Assembly: GCA_002305255.1 (NCBI GenBank)
Contig: DBQN01000097.1
Location: forward strand, 7,544 to 18,983
Origin: Firmicutes bacterium UBA1393
Lineage (GTDB): Bacteria > Bacillota > DTU025
Direction of reading: 5' to 3'
DNA length: 11,440 nt
The translations under genes and the position numbers were made by a program. The notes beneath the pieces are model-generated. The model was not told where the DNA came from, did not search any database, and worked only from the letters and a program-made list of their open reading frames with translations. This document shows positions 1 to 6,303 of this stretch, one piece after another. Every line of letters begins with the position of its first letter. Position 1 is the stretch's first letter.

Positions 1-319
1 CAACGCCAACCCATGTCAAGTAGCCTTCTCTCGGTAGCGGACCCGCAAGTAGCGAGAACTCCAGAGGAGGCGCAACCACAAGGACAAGCACAGAAATGGC
101 TGAGAACACTCTCACCGCGCGTCGCTGCTCGTCGTCGTGACTGGATCGCACACCGCGTTGCCGACCCATCAGCGACAACACCCACCAGATACTCCACAGT
201 ACCACATAGCACTTGCCGATGGCCGTGCTGGTGAAGTCGACGCCGCCACCGAAAGCGACGACGACGATATCCGTTACTACTACAAACACAAGCGGCCTAT
301 TGCTCTGTAACCTCAGCAT
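1..319 (-). CDS. Isoprenylcysteine carboxyl methyltransferase (ICMT)-like integral membrane protein, N-terminal part
   Basis: This minus-strand frame is open for all 106 codons from an ATG at 319 to the left edge, with no stop, and continues outside. The protein is hydrophobic. Likely membrane segments are residues 10-24, 35-51 and 72-90. A charged loop (GRQRGVRSSHDDEQRR, about 52-67) follows the second, and a PLPR motif (94-97) precedes the start of another segment. This order (Trp-rich helix, basic loop, helix, PLPR, next helix) resembles the N-terminal half of bacterial ICMT/PEMT-type membrane methyltransferases. The SAM-binding C-terminal half is not in the window, so the family is an inference from pattern. 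The ATG at 319 overlaps the hydrolase end by 23 nt and has only a close AAGG before it. A GTG at 289 with an upstream AGG is an alternative start. The two genes are probably co-transcribed. In eukaryotes the family methylates prenylated cysteines; bacterial substrates are mostly unknown. Confidence 0.62.
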   Translation of the reverse strand, partial: MLRLQSNRPLVFVVVTDIVVVAFGGGVDFTSTAIGKCYVVLWSIWWVLSLMGRQRGVRSSHDDEQRRAVRVFSAISVLVLVVAPPLEFSLLAGPLPREGYLTWVGV

Positions 320-1274
320 GCCTTTTCAGGAAGCTTACCACTCGATCACGATACTCCTGATTGTGGTCTGTCCACACCTCGAAGTGCTCGCTATCGTCTA
401 CCGTCCAGATCTCCTTGTTCTCACCCTGTAGCGCATCGTATATGTCTTGTCCCATGAAATGGGGAGTCAGCGAGTCCAACCTGCTGTTGATTATCAACAC
501 GGGAGTACTCACTCGCTTCATCGCACTGGGCACATCTGCATCCTGATAGGTGAAGCCCAGCTTCAGCCTGTTGACGATACTTCCGCACCACGTCATGTAT
601 GGCGCCAGCACTCCGACGTTCATCTCTCGCATTTCCTGCCCTATCATCCATTCCATGCTGCTCACAGGAGAGTCCAGGATCAGGAAGTCGACCTTCTCGT
701 GCATGTCGTCATACCCTAACGCCAGTCCCGCAGTGGCTCCGCCGAAAGAAGCACCCCATACCCCGATTCTCTGGTGCGGAGCCTGTCCTCTCACATAGTT
801 CACCCAGTCGATAAGGTCGTGTTTCTCCAGGTACCCGAAAGTCGTATACCTGGCGTAGTTCTGATTAGAGCTGCGCTGATCATACGTGACAACGTTGTAC
901 CCCTGCTGCAGGAAGAACTCGGCCAGCGGGTAGTTGGAGTATCGGTTGCCTCCAAGGCCGTGAACGAGTATGACTGTTCGATGATCCCTATTGCCTTGTG
1001 ATTCTCCTGCATAGATGTAGTCAGCAGGTACAACATGATCGCCGAGAGTTGACGGTATGCTCAGTTCCTCCACCCTGTATGTGCCGCGGAAACTCTGATA
1101 GTCCACACCGTACGTCGCCAGGAGAGCCTCATCAACCCCGCTTGTGCGCTCGTTCGTCACGAGCTGCGTTGAGCCCGAGAACACCTGAATACCAATGAAG
1201 CCTGATACCGCTATGAATATGACGATGGACAACACTGAAGCGACTACCAGTACTACCTTTGCCAACTTCGTCAT
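297..1274 (-). CDS. Membrane-anchored alpha/beta hydrolase
   Basis: This 325-residue protein begins with a basic stretch and a hydrophobic segment (about residues 6-31), probably an uncleaved anchor that places the catalytic domain outside the membrane. The domain shows the alpha/beta-hydrolase order: oxyanion-loop motif HGLGGN (105-110), nucleophile elbow GASFGG with Ser176, acid Asp267 in RLDSLTP, and His297 in DSEHFEV. The layout matches the serine aminopeptidase/BAAT-like and YqkD-type hydrolases often annotated simply as alpha/beta hydrolase or lysophospholipase. The substrate cannot be told. The ATG at 1274 is chosen because AGGAGG lies 8 nt upstream. A GTG at 1313 would add 13 polar residues but lacks such a site. 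The downstream ICMT-like gene overlaps its last codons, and a toroid-fold protein lies 69 nt upstream. GC is lower than in the methyltransferase further upstream. Confidence 0.88.
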   Translation of the reverse strand: MTKLAKVVLVVASVLSIVIFIAVSGFIGIQVFSGSTQLVTNERTSGVDEALLATYGVDYQSFRGTYRVEELSIPSTLGDHVVPADYIYAGESQGNRDHRTVILVHGLGGNRYSNYPLAEFFLQQGYNVVTYDQRSSNQNYARYTTFGYLEKHDLIDWVNYVRGQAPHQRIGVWGASFGGATAGLALGYDDMHEKVDFLILDSPVSSMEWMIGQEMREMNVGVLAPYMTWCGSIVNRLKLGFTYQDADVPSAMKRVSTPVLIINSRLDSLTPHFMGQDIYDALQGENKEIWTVDDSEHFEVWTDHNQEYRDRVVSFLKRHAEVTEQ

Positions 1275-1282
1275 ACCGCTTG

Positions 1283-1288
1283 CCTCCT
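1283..1288 (-). promoter_or_regulatory. Ribosome binding site deciding the hydrolase start
   Basis: A perfect AGGAGG on the minus strand stands 8 nt before the ATG at 1274. It is the reason to prefer this start over the upstream GTG at 1313. Confidence 0.8.
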
Positions 1289-1343
1289 GTTTCGCTGTGC
1301 AGTTCTTGGGCACTTCTCGCTCATGAGTCCAGAGAAGGACCTG

Positions 1344-2354
1344 TCAGGCTACGGAGCATCGCTTCAACACTCTTATCGCCCTGAGTGTAAGCCACTTGCT
1401 CTGCTCACCCCTATGGCCAAACGGGACGAGCAAGCGGTCGATGTTCGAAGTGTTCTCCAGCGTCCACCTGCCCATATCGTCCTGCTTTGCCCTGAAGACA
1501 TCCAGTGCATCACCCATACGGCTGTCTGATATGCCTAATCCCGTTAGGATATCCAGCACCTCCAGTACATCCGTCTGATACATCAAGGGAAAACTCAATC
1601 TCAGCCAGCCTGGCTTGGCCACTCTGCTCAAGTCATGGCTGCGCCGGTAAATGTGGTGAATCAAGAGGAAATCAACGATCTTCCCTATAGTGTCGTTTAC
1701 CTCACTCGTTCTTTGCGTCTGAGGTATGGCGCTCAGCCCCTTGAGAGCCTTCACAACTCCCATGAGACACGTGTGCTTGCCCCAGCACATTTCATGCCGG
1801 TCGTACGGGGCAACTTGCGGATGATCCTCATGGCCGTCATTCAAACACATGAAGCGCGTGATCCAGTCGATAGCCCGACGCAGCCTTGGGTCGCCAAGGT
1901 AGCCGAAGTGTATCAGGCTCCATACCATGTTCCCTGTGAGGCATGGGATGACCTCTGTTACTCTGCCGCCACCCTTCTTCGCTGCCGTGTTCATCGAGAA
2001 ACCGCCGTGCTCGGTTTCCTGTGAGTTATCGAGCAAGTACTCGCACTCTTCTATGATCTGCGAATTGGCCTCAGCGCCCAACTCTGCGAGTACTATCAGT
2101 TGCCACACCAGGCCCTTGTACTTGTCGGTATAGAATCTGGAGTAGGTATCTGCATATGACGGTTCCTGCTGCTTACGAAGGATTTCGGGAACGACGCCGC
2201 GTCGCATGATCTCACACCTTGCCTGCTGCACTTCTGGATCGTGTGCAGGTCTGTCCAAGATGTCCGTAAGGGTGAAATACCGCACAGAGGGGTTCTCTTC
2301 CTCCAGTAACCAATCAACAGTGTCGGCCTTCAGCAATGATTGCCAGTCGAGCAC
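1344..2354 (-). CDS. Alpha/alpha-toroid (prenyltransferase/squalene-oxidase repeat-like) protein of unknown function
   Basis: This 336-residue soluble protein has no signal peptide. It starts with WLLEEENPSVRYFTLTDIL (15-33), then KYKGLVWQLIVLAELG (78-93), a GGFS repeat end (117-120), PCLTGNMVWSLIHFGY (137-152), a Cys/His-rich HEMCWGKHTC (187-196), and a C-terminal GRWTLENT...SKWLTLRAIRVLKR. Repeated helical units with QxxxGGFS/GRW-type ends are typical of the squalene-cyclase/prenyltransferase toroid fold (COG1657-like). The catalytic DxDD or DCTAE motifs of true terpene cyclases are not seen, so no reaction is assigned. Proteins of this type are common as hypothetical proteins in Bacillota and Chloroflexota. 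C138, C190, C196 and nearby His residues could bind a metal. It starts at GTG 2354, with GGAGG 7 nt upstream. The gene lies 78 nt after the RNA methyltransferase and 69 nt before the hydrolase, so co-transcription is possible. Confidence 0.7.
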   Translation of the reverse strand: MLDWQSLLKADTVDWLLEEENPSVRYFTLTDILDRPAHDPEVQQARCEIMRRGVVPEILRKQQEPSYADTYSRFYTDKYKGLVWQLIVLAELGAEANSQIIEECEYLLDNSQETEHGGFSMNTAAKKGGGRVTEVIPCLTGNMVWSLIHFGYLGDPRLRRAIDWITRFMCLNDGHEDHPQVAPYDRHEMCWGKHTCLMGVVKALKGLSAIPQTQRTSEVNDTIGKIVDFLLIHHIYRRSHDLSRVAKPGWLRLSFPLMYQTDVLEVLDILTGLGISDSRMGDALDVFRAKQDDMGRWTLENTSNIDRLLVPFGHRGEQSKWLTLRAIRVLKRCSVA

Positions 2355-2372
2355 CTCAGTCCCTCCCTCGGT

Positions 2373-2396
2373 CTGACTACCTGACTACCTGACTAC
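2373..2396. repeat. Three perfect tandem copies of an 8-bp unit
   Basis: CTGACTAC occurs three times in a row with no change, in the 78-nt gap between the methyltransferase stop and the toroid-protein start. It lies just upstream of the GAGGGAGGG ribosome binding site of the toroid gene. It may be replication-slippage sequence or a spacer affecting expression. No binding factor can be named. Confidence 0.9.
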
Positions 2397-2432
2397 CGAT
2401 CAACACCCAAGAGGTTCTCCGGCGATGGCACT

Positions 2433-3818
2433 CTACTCCATCCGTGACATCGATACCACACACTCAACATGAAACGTGTGCGGGAACATATCGACTGGCT
2501 GCACCCTCTCAACCCTGAACCCGAGCCCCGCCAGAATACCCGCGTCTCGCGCCATGGTCGCAGGATTGCAGCTCACGTAGACTATGCGGCCGACTCGTGA
2601 CTCCGCCAGCGCCCTCAACACGGCCGCCTCGCACCCTGCCCGCGGCGGGTCAAGCACTGCGACGTCGAAAGCCGCACCGTCAGCTACCAGCTCCGGCAGC
2701 ACCGCCTCGACACGCCCGGCGATGAACTTCGCGTTCGTGATCGCATTGAGCTCGGCGTTTGTGCGGGCGTCCGTGATCGCGTCGTCGACCACCTCTATGC
2801 CGTACACCTCGCGCGCGGCCCGCGCCATGAAGAGCGCCAGCGTGCCCACGCCGCAGTAGGCGTCGAGCACGGTCTCGCTCCCCCTAAGGCCGGCCGCCGC
2901 CACTGCCTCGCGATACAGCACCACCGTCTGCTCGGGATTGACCTGATAGAACGATGACGCGGAGATTCTGAACCTCAGGCCGTCCAGCTCATCCACTATG
3001 AAGGGCGAACCCCAAAGCACCTTCTCACGCTGCCCCAGAACGCGGTTGCCGCGCGACGTGTTCACACTCTGCACCACGCTGGCGATCTCGGGCACCGCCC
3101 GCGCCAGATCGGCCGCAAACTCCTTCCCCTTTGGGAAGCGATCGTCAGCCGTCACCAGCACAACCATGGCGCTGCCGGTGCCATGCGCCCTCTTCACGAG
3201 CACGTAACGGAGGAAGCCGCGGCCTGTGGTCTCATTGTAGACTGAAAGACCGTATCGCTGAGCCGCCTCTATCACGGCGTTCATAATCGCGGTGTTCAGC
3301 GGATGCTGGATGAGGCATCTCTCAGTTGAGACCACGTCGTGGGTGCCTCGCCTGAAGCAGCCTGCCACGATCCGCCCACCCGGCGCCTTACCTACAGGGT
3401 ACTGCACCTTGTTCCGGTATTCCCACGGCCTATCCATTCCAAGCGTGGGTTCGACCGTGACGCCATCGATACCGCCGATCCGTTTCAGGGCCTCTGCGAC
3501 CCGCCGGCGCTTCATCTCAAGCTGCGCGCCATAGCCTACATGCATCAGCTGGCAGCCACCGCATTCGCCGTAGAGATCGCACCCTACGTCGGCCCGCTCG
3601 TTGCTCCTGTGCAGCACATCGACGATGGATCCCCGGGCATAGTTTGCCTTCACATCATCAATGCGAACGCGCACCTCTTCGCCGGCTATTGCCCCGGGCA
3701 CGAACACTGCGAACCCCTCTACGCGGGCGACGCCCTCACCTTCGGAACCGTAGTTGTCGATGGTTACGTTCACTTCTTGCCCCACGGTCACCGGGCACCT
3801 TCCGGCAGCAGACTTCAT
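2433..3818 (-). CDS. rlmD: 23S rRNA (uracil-C5)-methyltransferase, RlmD/RumA type
   Basis: This 461-residue enzyme uses SAM to methylate C5 of a uridine in 23S rRNA. Residues 11-70 form a TRAM RNA-binding domain (VTIDNYGSEGEGVARVEGF). C80, C86, C89 and C168 match the four-cysteine [4Fe-4S] ligands of E. coli RumA in order and spacing. The Rossmann SAM site is DAYCGVGTLAL (319-329). LDPPRAGC (389-396), the catalytic Cys417 in SCNPATMARD, and the general base in HVECV (Glu452) complete the family set. The length is normal. The ATG at 3818 has GGAGGGG just upstream and overlaps the previous stop as ATGA, so translation is coupled to the YczE-like gene. An upstream in-frame extension to 4100 is only the shadow of that gene. 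Which uridine it modifies (U1939, U747 or both, as in RlmCD) cannot be read from sequence alone. Confidence 0.93.
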   Translation of the reverse strand: MKSAAGRCPVTVGQEVNVTIDNYGSEGEGVARVEGFAVFVPGAIAGEEVRVRIDDVKANYARGSIVDVLHRSNERADVGCDLYGECGGCQLMHVGYGAQLEMKRRRVAEALKRIGGIDGVTVEPTLGMDRPWEYRNKVQYPVGKAPGGRIVAGCFRRGTHDVVSTERCLIQHPLNTAIMNAVIEAAQRYGLSVYNETTGRGFLRYVLVKRAHGTGSAMVVLVTADDRFPKGKEFAADLARAVPEIASVVQSVNTSRGNRVLGQREKVLWGSPFIVDELDGLRFRISASSFYQVNPEQTVVLYREAVAAAGLRGSETVLDAYCGVGTLALFMARAAREVYGIEVVDDAITDARTNAELNAITNAKFIAGRVEAVLPELVADGAAFDVAVLDPPRAGCEAAVLRALAESRVGRIVYVSCNPATMARDAGILAGLGFRVERVQPVDMFPHTFHVECVVSMSRME

Positions 3819-4384
3819 CTCGCCCCTCCGAACCTGGCTATCAAGCCGATAGTAAGGGCCGCCACCGGGCCGGTGAGCAGCGCCCCTACGACCGTGCCGG
3901 GGCCGAAGCCCGCTCCCAGCAGCGTCCCGGCTATGACCGATGATACATCGATGATGATCCTCGTGAAACCTACGGATACTCTGAGCCTCTCCGCGAGGAT
4001 GGTCATAGCGCCCTCGACGGAGCCCTGCCCCACCCCGGTGCTCACGTAGATGCCGACACCCAGCCCCAGGAGGAGGATCCCGAGGCCCAACATGGCCCAC
4101 GCTGCCACCGCACCTGCCGGCGCACCGAGCACCGCCAGTGACATGTCCATCGCCCAGCCCACCACAATCGCATTGATCAGTGTACCTACGCCCAGCTTCG
4201 ACCTGTCGACGATGAGCACGGCCAGGAGAAGCCCCAGCGACACCAGCTGATTGGCCCTCCCCACCGTGATGCCGGTGTTCAGAGCGATGCCCTGCGCCAG
4301 CACGGTTACGGGATCCGCGCCCAGCCCTGCCATGATGAATAGACCGATCCCGAAGCCCATGATCGCAAAGCCGATCGTCGCCAC
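3815..4384 (-). CDS. YczE/YitT-like integral membrane protein
   Basis: This 189-residue, very hydrophobic protein has five or six likely membrane helices, at about 2-22, 45-60, 68-85, 94-113, 143-160 and 165-184. The first half carries GFGIGLFIMAGLGADPVTVL and LNTGITVGRANQLVSLGLLL. The second half carries a related GIYVSTGVGQGSVEGAM, suggesting an internal repeat. This pattern is that of the YczE family, whose transport or other activity is not established. In Bacillus subtilis, yczE lies next to sfp and affects bacillaene production. The start is a GTG at 4384, the only usable in-frame start codon near AGGTAGGA, about 12 nt upstream. An ATT at 4396 (IRYVV...) would fit family alignments but is an unlikely start. 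It follows the ABC permease by 14 nt and overlaps the methyltransferase by 4 nt, so it is within the operon. Confidence 0.8.
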   Translation of the reverse strand: MATIGFAIMGFGIGLFIMAGLGADPVTVLAQGIALNTGITVGRANQLVSLGLLLAVLIVDRSKLGVGTLINAIVVGWAMDMSLAVLGAPAGAVAAWAMLGLGILLLGLGVGIYVSTGVGQGSVEGAMTILAERLRVSVGFTRIIIDVSSVIAGTLLGAGFGPGTVVGALLTGPVAALTIGLIARFGGAR

Positions 4385-4398
4385 GACATAACGAATTC

Positions 4399-5232
4399 CT
4401 ACCTCACCTGGCTTTCGAACATCCTGCTCCGGTCGAGACGGCCGACGATCAGTCGCAGCAGAATCAGGTCAATGATGATGATCCCAACACCGATCATGGC
4501 GAAGGCTACCGTGTCGAGGATCATCACGCCGGTGACCTGGGCTATCATCAGTGCGAGGATGGGGAAGATCAAGACCACCGACATCTGGTAAGCCGCCTGG
4601 AACGTGGACATTCTTGTGCTCACCATCACCATTATCTCCACCGAGAGCAGCGACACCGCCGGCATGACGATGACCATCAGCGGCAACCAGTTGATGTGCG
4701 GGAAGAACACATAGCCGAACAGCGGCCAGGCGGCGATATTGGACGACACTCCGTAGAGCACGAACGACGCCGCCGACACGACTACTGCGGGAACCCACGC
4801 CGCCATCACCTTGCCCACGAACATAGACATCAGGTCTATCGGAGCAAGCAACAGGCTCTCGAAGGTTCCCCTCTCCTTCTCTCCCACGAAACTATCCGCC
4901 GCTATGGTGCTGGCGGCCATGATAGGGATGAGGAGGAACAGCGGAGCGAACAGGTGGTTGAACATGAGATATATCAGGCGCTGAACTGGACTGTCCATCG
5001 CATCTATCTTCGTCTTCAGCGTTGTGCCAGGCATCTTGTCGACCAGTGCGAGCATGGGATCGAGGTCCTCCGCGTCGCCTGAGTCACCTGAACGCATTGC
5101 GACTCCGAGTATCACCGGCAACACCAGGCAGAATATGAGCGGAACGATGAGCATGGGCAGCCACACCTGCACATTGGAGGTGATGCCCCGGATATCCTTG
5201 CGCGCGATCGCGACTGCGGCACGTCTGTTCAT
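4399..5232 (-). CDS. ABC-2 type transporter permease (NatB-like)
   Basis: This 277-residue permease is the membrane half of the exporter whose ATPase is encoded just upstream. After a short cytoplasmic helix (MNRRAAVAIARKDIRG) comes a first membrane segment (24-46) and an extracellular loop of about 45 residues. Five more segments follow, at about 92-113, 143-163, 182-205, 216-235 and 240-261. The motif FVGEKERGTFESLLLAPI (115-132), after the second segment, is typical of ABC-2/NatB-type permeases. The cargo is unknown; relatives export sodium, drugs or peptides. The ATG at 5232 lies 4 nt after the ATPase stop and gives the usual family N-terminus. A GTG at 5247, inside the ATPase end and with GGAGG 9 nt upstream, would add five residues and is a real alternative. 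Confidence 0.9.
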   Translation of the reverse strand: MNRRAAVAIARKDIRGITSNVQVWLPMLIVPLIFCLVLPVILGVAMRSGDSGDAEDLDPMLALVDKMPGTTLKTKIDAMDSPVQRLIYLMFNHLFAPLFLLIPIMAASTIAADSFVGEKERGTFESLLLAPIDLMSMFVGKVMAAWVPAVVVSAASFVLYGVSSNIAAWPLFGYVFFPHINWLPLMVIVMPAVSLLSVEIMVMVSTRMSTFQAAYQMSVVLIFPILALMIAQVTGVMILDTVAFAMIGVGIIIIDLILLRLIVGRLDRSRMFESQVR

Positions 5233-5236
5233 GCCC

Positions 5237-6163
5237 CTATGCCTCACTGGCCTTCGCCTCCATCACACGGAAATACGCCGATTGAAGGTCTTCCCCAACC
5301 CTTACGGCCGACCAGATGCGGGCCGTCGCCGACACGGCGGCAATAAGCGGCGGGACCTCGTCGGCCCTGCCCACAGCGAAGCACACCCTCCCGCTCACGA
5401 AGCTCACCAGCCTGGCACTCGACCGATCGGCGATCTGACTGGCCTTCTCCTCGGTCAGGTCGGTGACGAGCTCCAGTACACGTTCTGTTATGTACTCGTT
5501 CACAAGTTCCTCAAGGCTTCCCTGAGCGAGCAACCGGCCTGCCTCTACTATGACGTAGCGATCGCAGACCGCCTCAAGCTGGTGTAGGATGTGTGAGCAG
5601 AGCATCACTGTGACACCCTCCTCGCGCGCGAGCCTTCGCACCTCGTCGAGGACCATGGTGATGCCCTCCGGGTCGAGGCCTGAAGTAGGCTCGTCAAGAA
5701 GCAGGACCGGAGGTCGGTGTATCAAGGCCTTGGCCAGGCCGAGTCTCTTCTTCATGCCGGTAGAATAGGTTCCCGCCCGGCGCCGGGCAGCGTCTGACAA
5801 ACCCATAGCTTTGAGGAGACTGGCCGGCCTTTCCGGATCGTCGACACCATGCAGCTCGGCGAAGAACTTGAGGTTGTCGAGGCCTGATAGATTAGGATAG
5901 AGACCGGCACCCTCAGTCATCACCCCGATGCTCGCCCTAACCTCATCACCTTGGGTCGCCGCGTCGAACCCGTTCACCGATATCACGCCGGAATCTGGCC
6001 TGAGTACCGCGCTGAGCATCCTGATAGTCGTGGTCTTTCCGGCGCCGTTGGGGCCGATGAAGCCCACCACATCGCCGCGTCTCACATCGAAGTACAGGTC
6101 ATGTACGGCACGCACCTTGCCGAACCGCTTGCTTACTCCATCGACGTGGATGATTGTGTCCAA
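5237..6163 (-). CDS. ABC transporter ATP-binding protein (NatA/CcmA-like)
   Basis: This 308-residue ATPase drives the ABC-2 permease encoded downstream. It has Walker A GPNGAGKT (37-44), ABC signature STGMK (134-138), Walker B VLLLDEP (153-159), D-loop SGLD (161-164) and the switch His191. The residue at the Q-loop position appears to be Glu84 (VMTEGAGLYP) instead of Gln. The nucleotide-binding domain ends near residue 220. The remaining 85 residues form the accessory C-terminal domain seen in NatA-type proteins. The start is a TTG at 6163. It is the only start between the in-frame stop at 6182-6184 and the conserved IIHVDGVSKRFG, with GGAG and GAGGAG 4 to 10 nt before it. It is the first gene of a likely four-gene operon. 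Confidence 0.93.
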   Translation of the reverse strand: MDTIIHVDGVSKRFGKVRAVHDLYFDVRRGDVVGFIGPNGAGKTTTIRMLSAVLRPDSGVISVNGFDAATQGDEVRASIGVMTEGAGLYPNLSGLDNLKFFAELHGVDDPERPASLLKAMGLSDAARRRAGTYSTGMKKRLGLAKALIHRPPVLLLDEPTSGLDPEGITMVLDEVRRLAREEGVTVMLCSHILHQLEAVCDRYVIVEAGRLLAQGSLEELVNEYITERVLELVTDLTEEKASQIADRSSARLVSFVSGRVCFAVGRADEVPPLIAAVSATARIWSAVRVGEDLQSAYFRVMEAKASEA

Positions 6164-6211
6164 AGCACTCCAACTCCTCGACTAATACGGTTAGGCCATT
6201 ATCTTGCATAG

Positions 6212-6220
6212 AGTATACCA
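6212..6220 (-). promoter_or_regulatory. Extended -10 promoter for the ABC operon
   Basis: Read on the minus strand the site is TGGTATACT: a TGN extension followed by TATACT, one base from the TATAAT consensus. It stands about 49 nt before the TTG start of the ATPase, which leaves a leader of roughly 40 nt. No good -35 hexamer is found at 16-18 nt, which is usual for extended -10 promoters. This is a sequence prediction only. Confidence 0.5.
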
Positions 6221-6270
6221 CGCCGCACATGACGCATGGTTCTGCAGGATATGTACACCGGGAGTAGAAC

Positions 6271-6288
6271 ATGAGAACCAGCGTGTAA
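6271..6288 (+). other. Possible five-codon leader ORF before the amidohydrolase
   Basis: GGGAG stands 6 nt before an ATG that opens MRTSV and a TAA stop. The amidohydrolase GTG start follows 15 nt later. The amidohydrolase itself has no strong Shine-Dalgarno site, so translation of this mini-ORF could deliver ribosomes to it. It may also be chance. Confidence 0.25.
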
Positions 6289-6303
6289 CCGTGATGAAGT
6301 GGG

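Noticed and set aside
13..234. 73-codon plus-strand frame at the left edge
   Set aside because: It overlaps the ICMT-like frame on the other strand, and its composition is typical of a shadow frame.
137..310. Plus-strand reading ending in an acidic then Tyr/Lys-rich tail, looking like a protein C-terminus
   Set aside because: It lies antisense to the fully open, hydrophobic ICMT-like frame, lacks a good start, and has stops just upstream in the same frame. The minus-strand gene explains the region better.
3339..4049. 236-codon plus-strand frame antisense to the methyltransferase and YczE-like genes
   Set aside because: It has no recognisable domain and a Pro/His/Arg-rich composition. Long antisense frames are expected opposite high-GC genes.
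3819..4100. In-frame N-terminal extension of the uracil methyltransferase (94 codons)
   Set aside because: The Arg/Gly/His-rich translation is the off-frame shadow of the YczE-like gene. The ATG at 3818 has a strong ribosome site, and the TRAM domain starts right after it.
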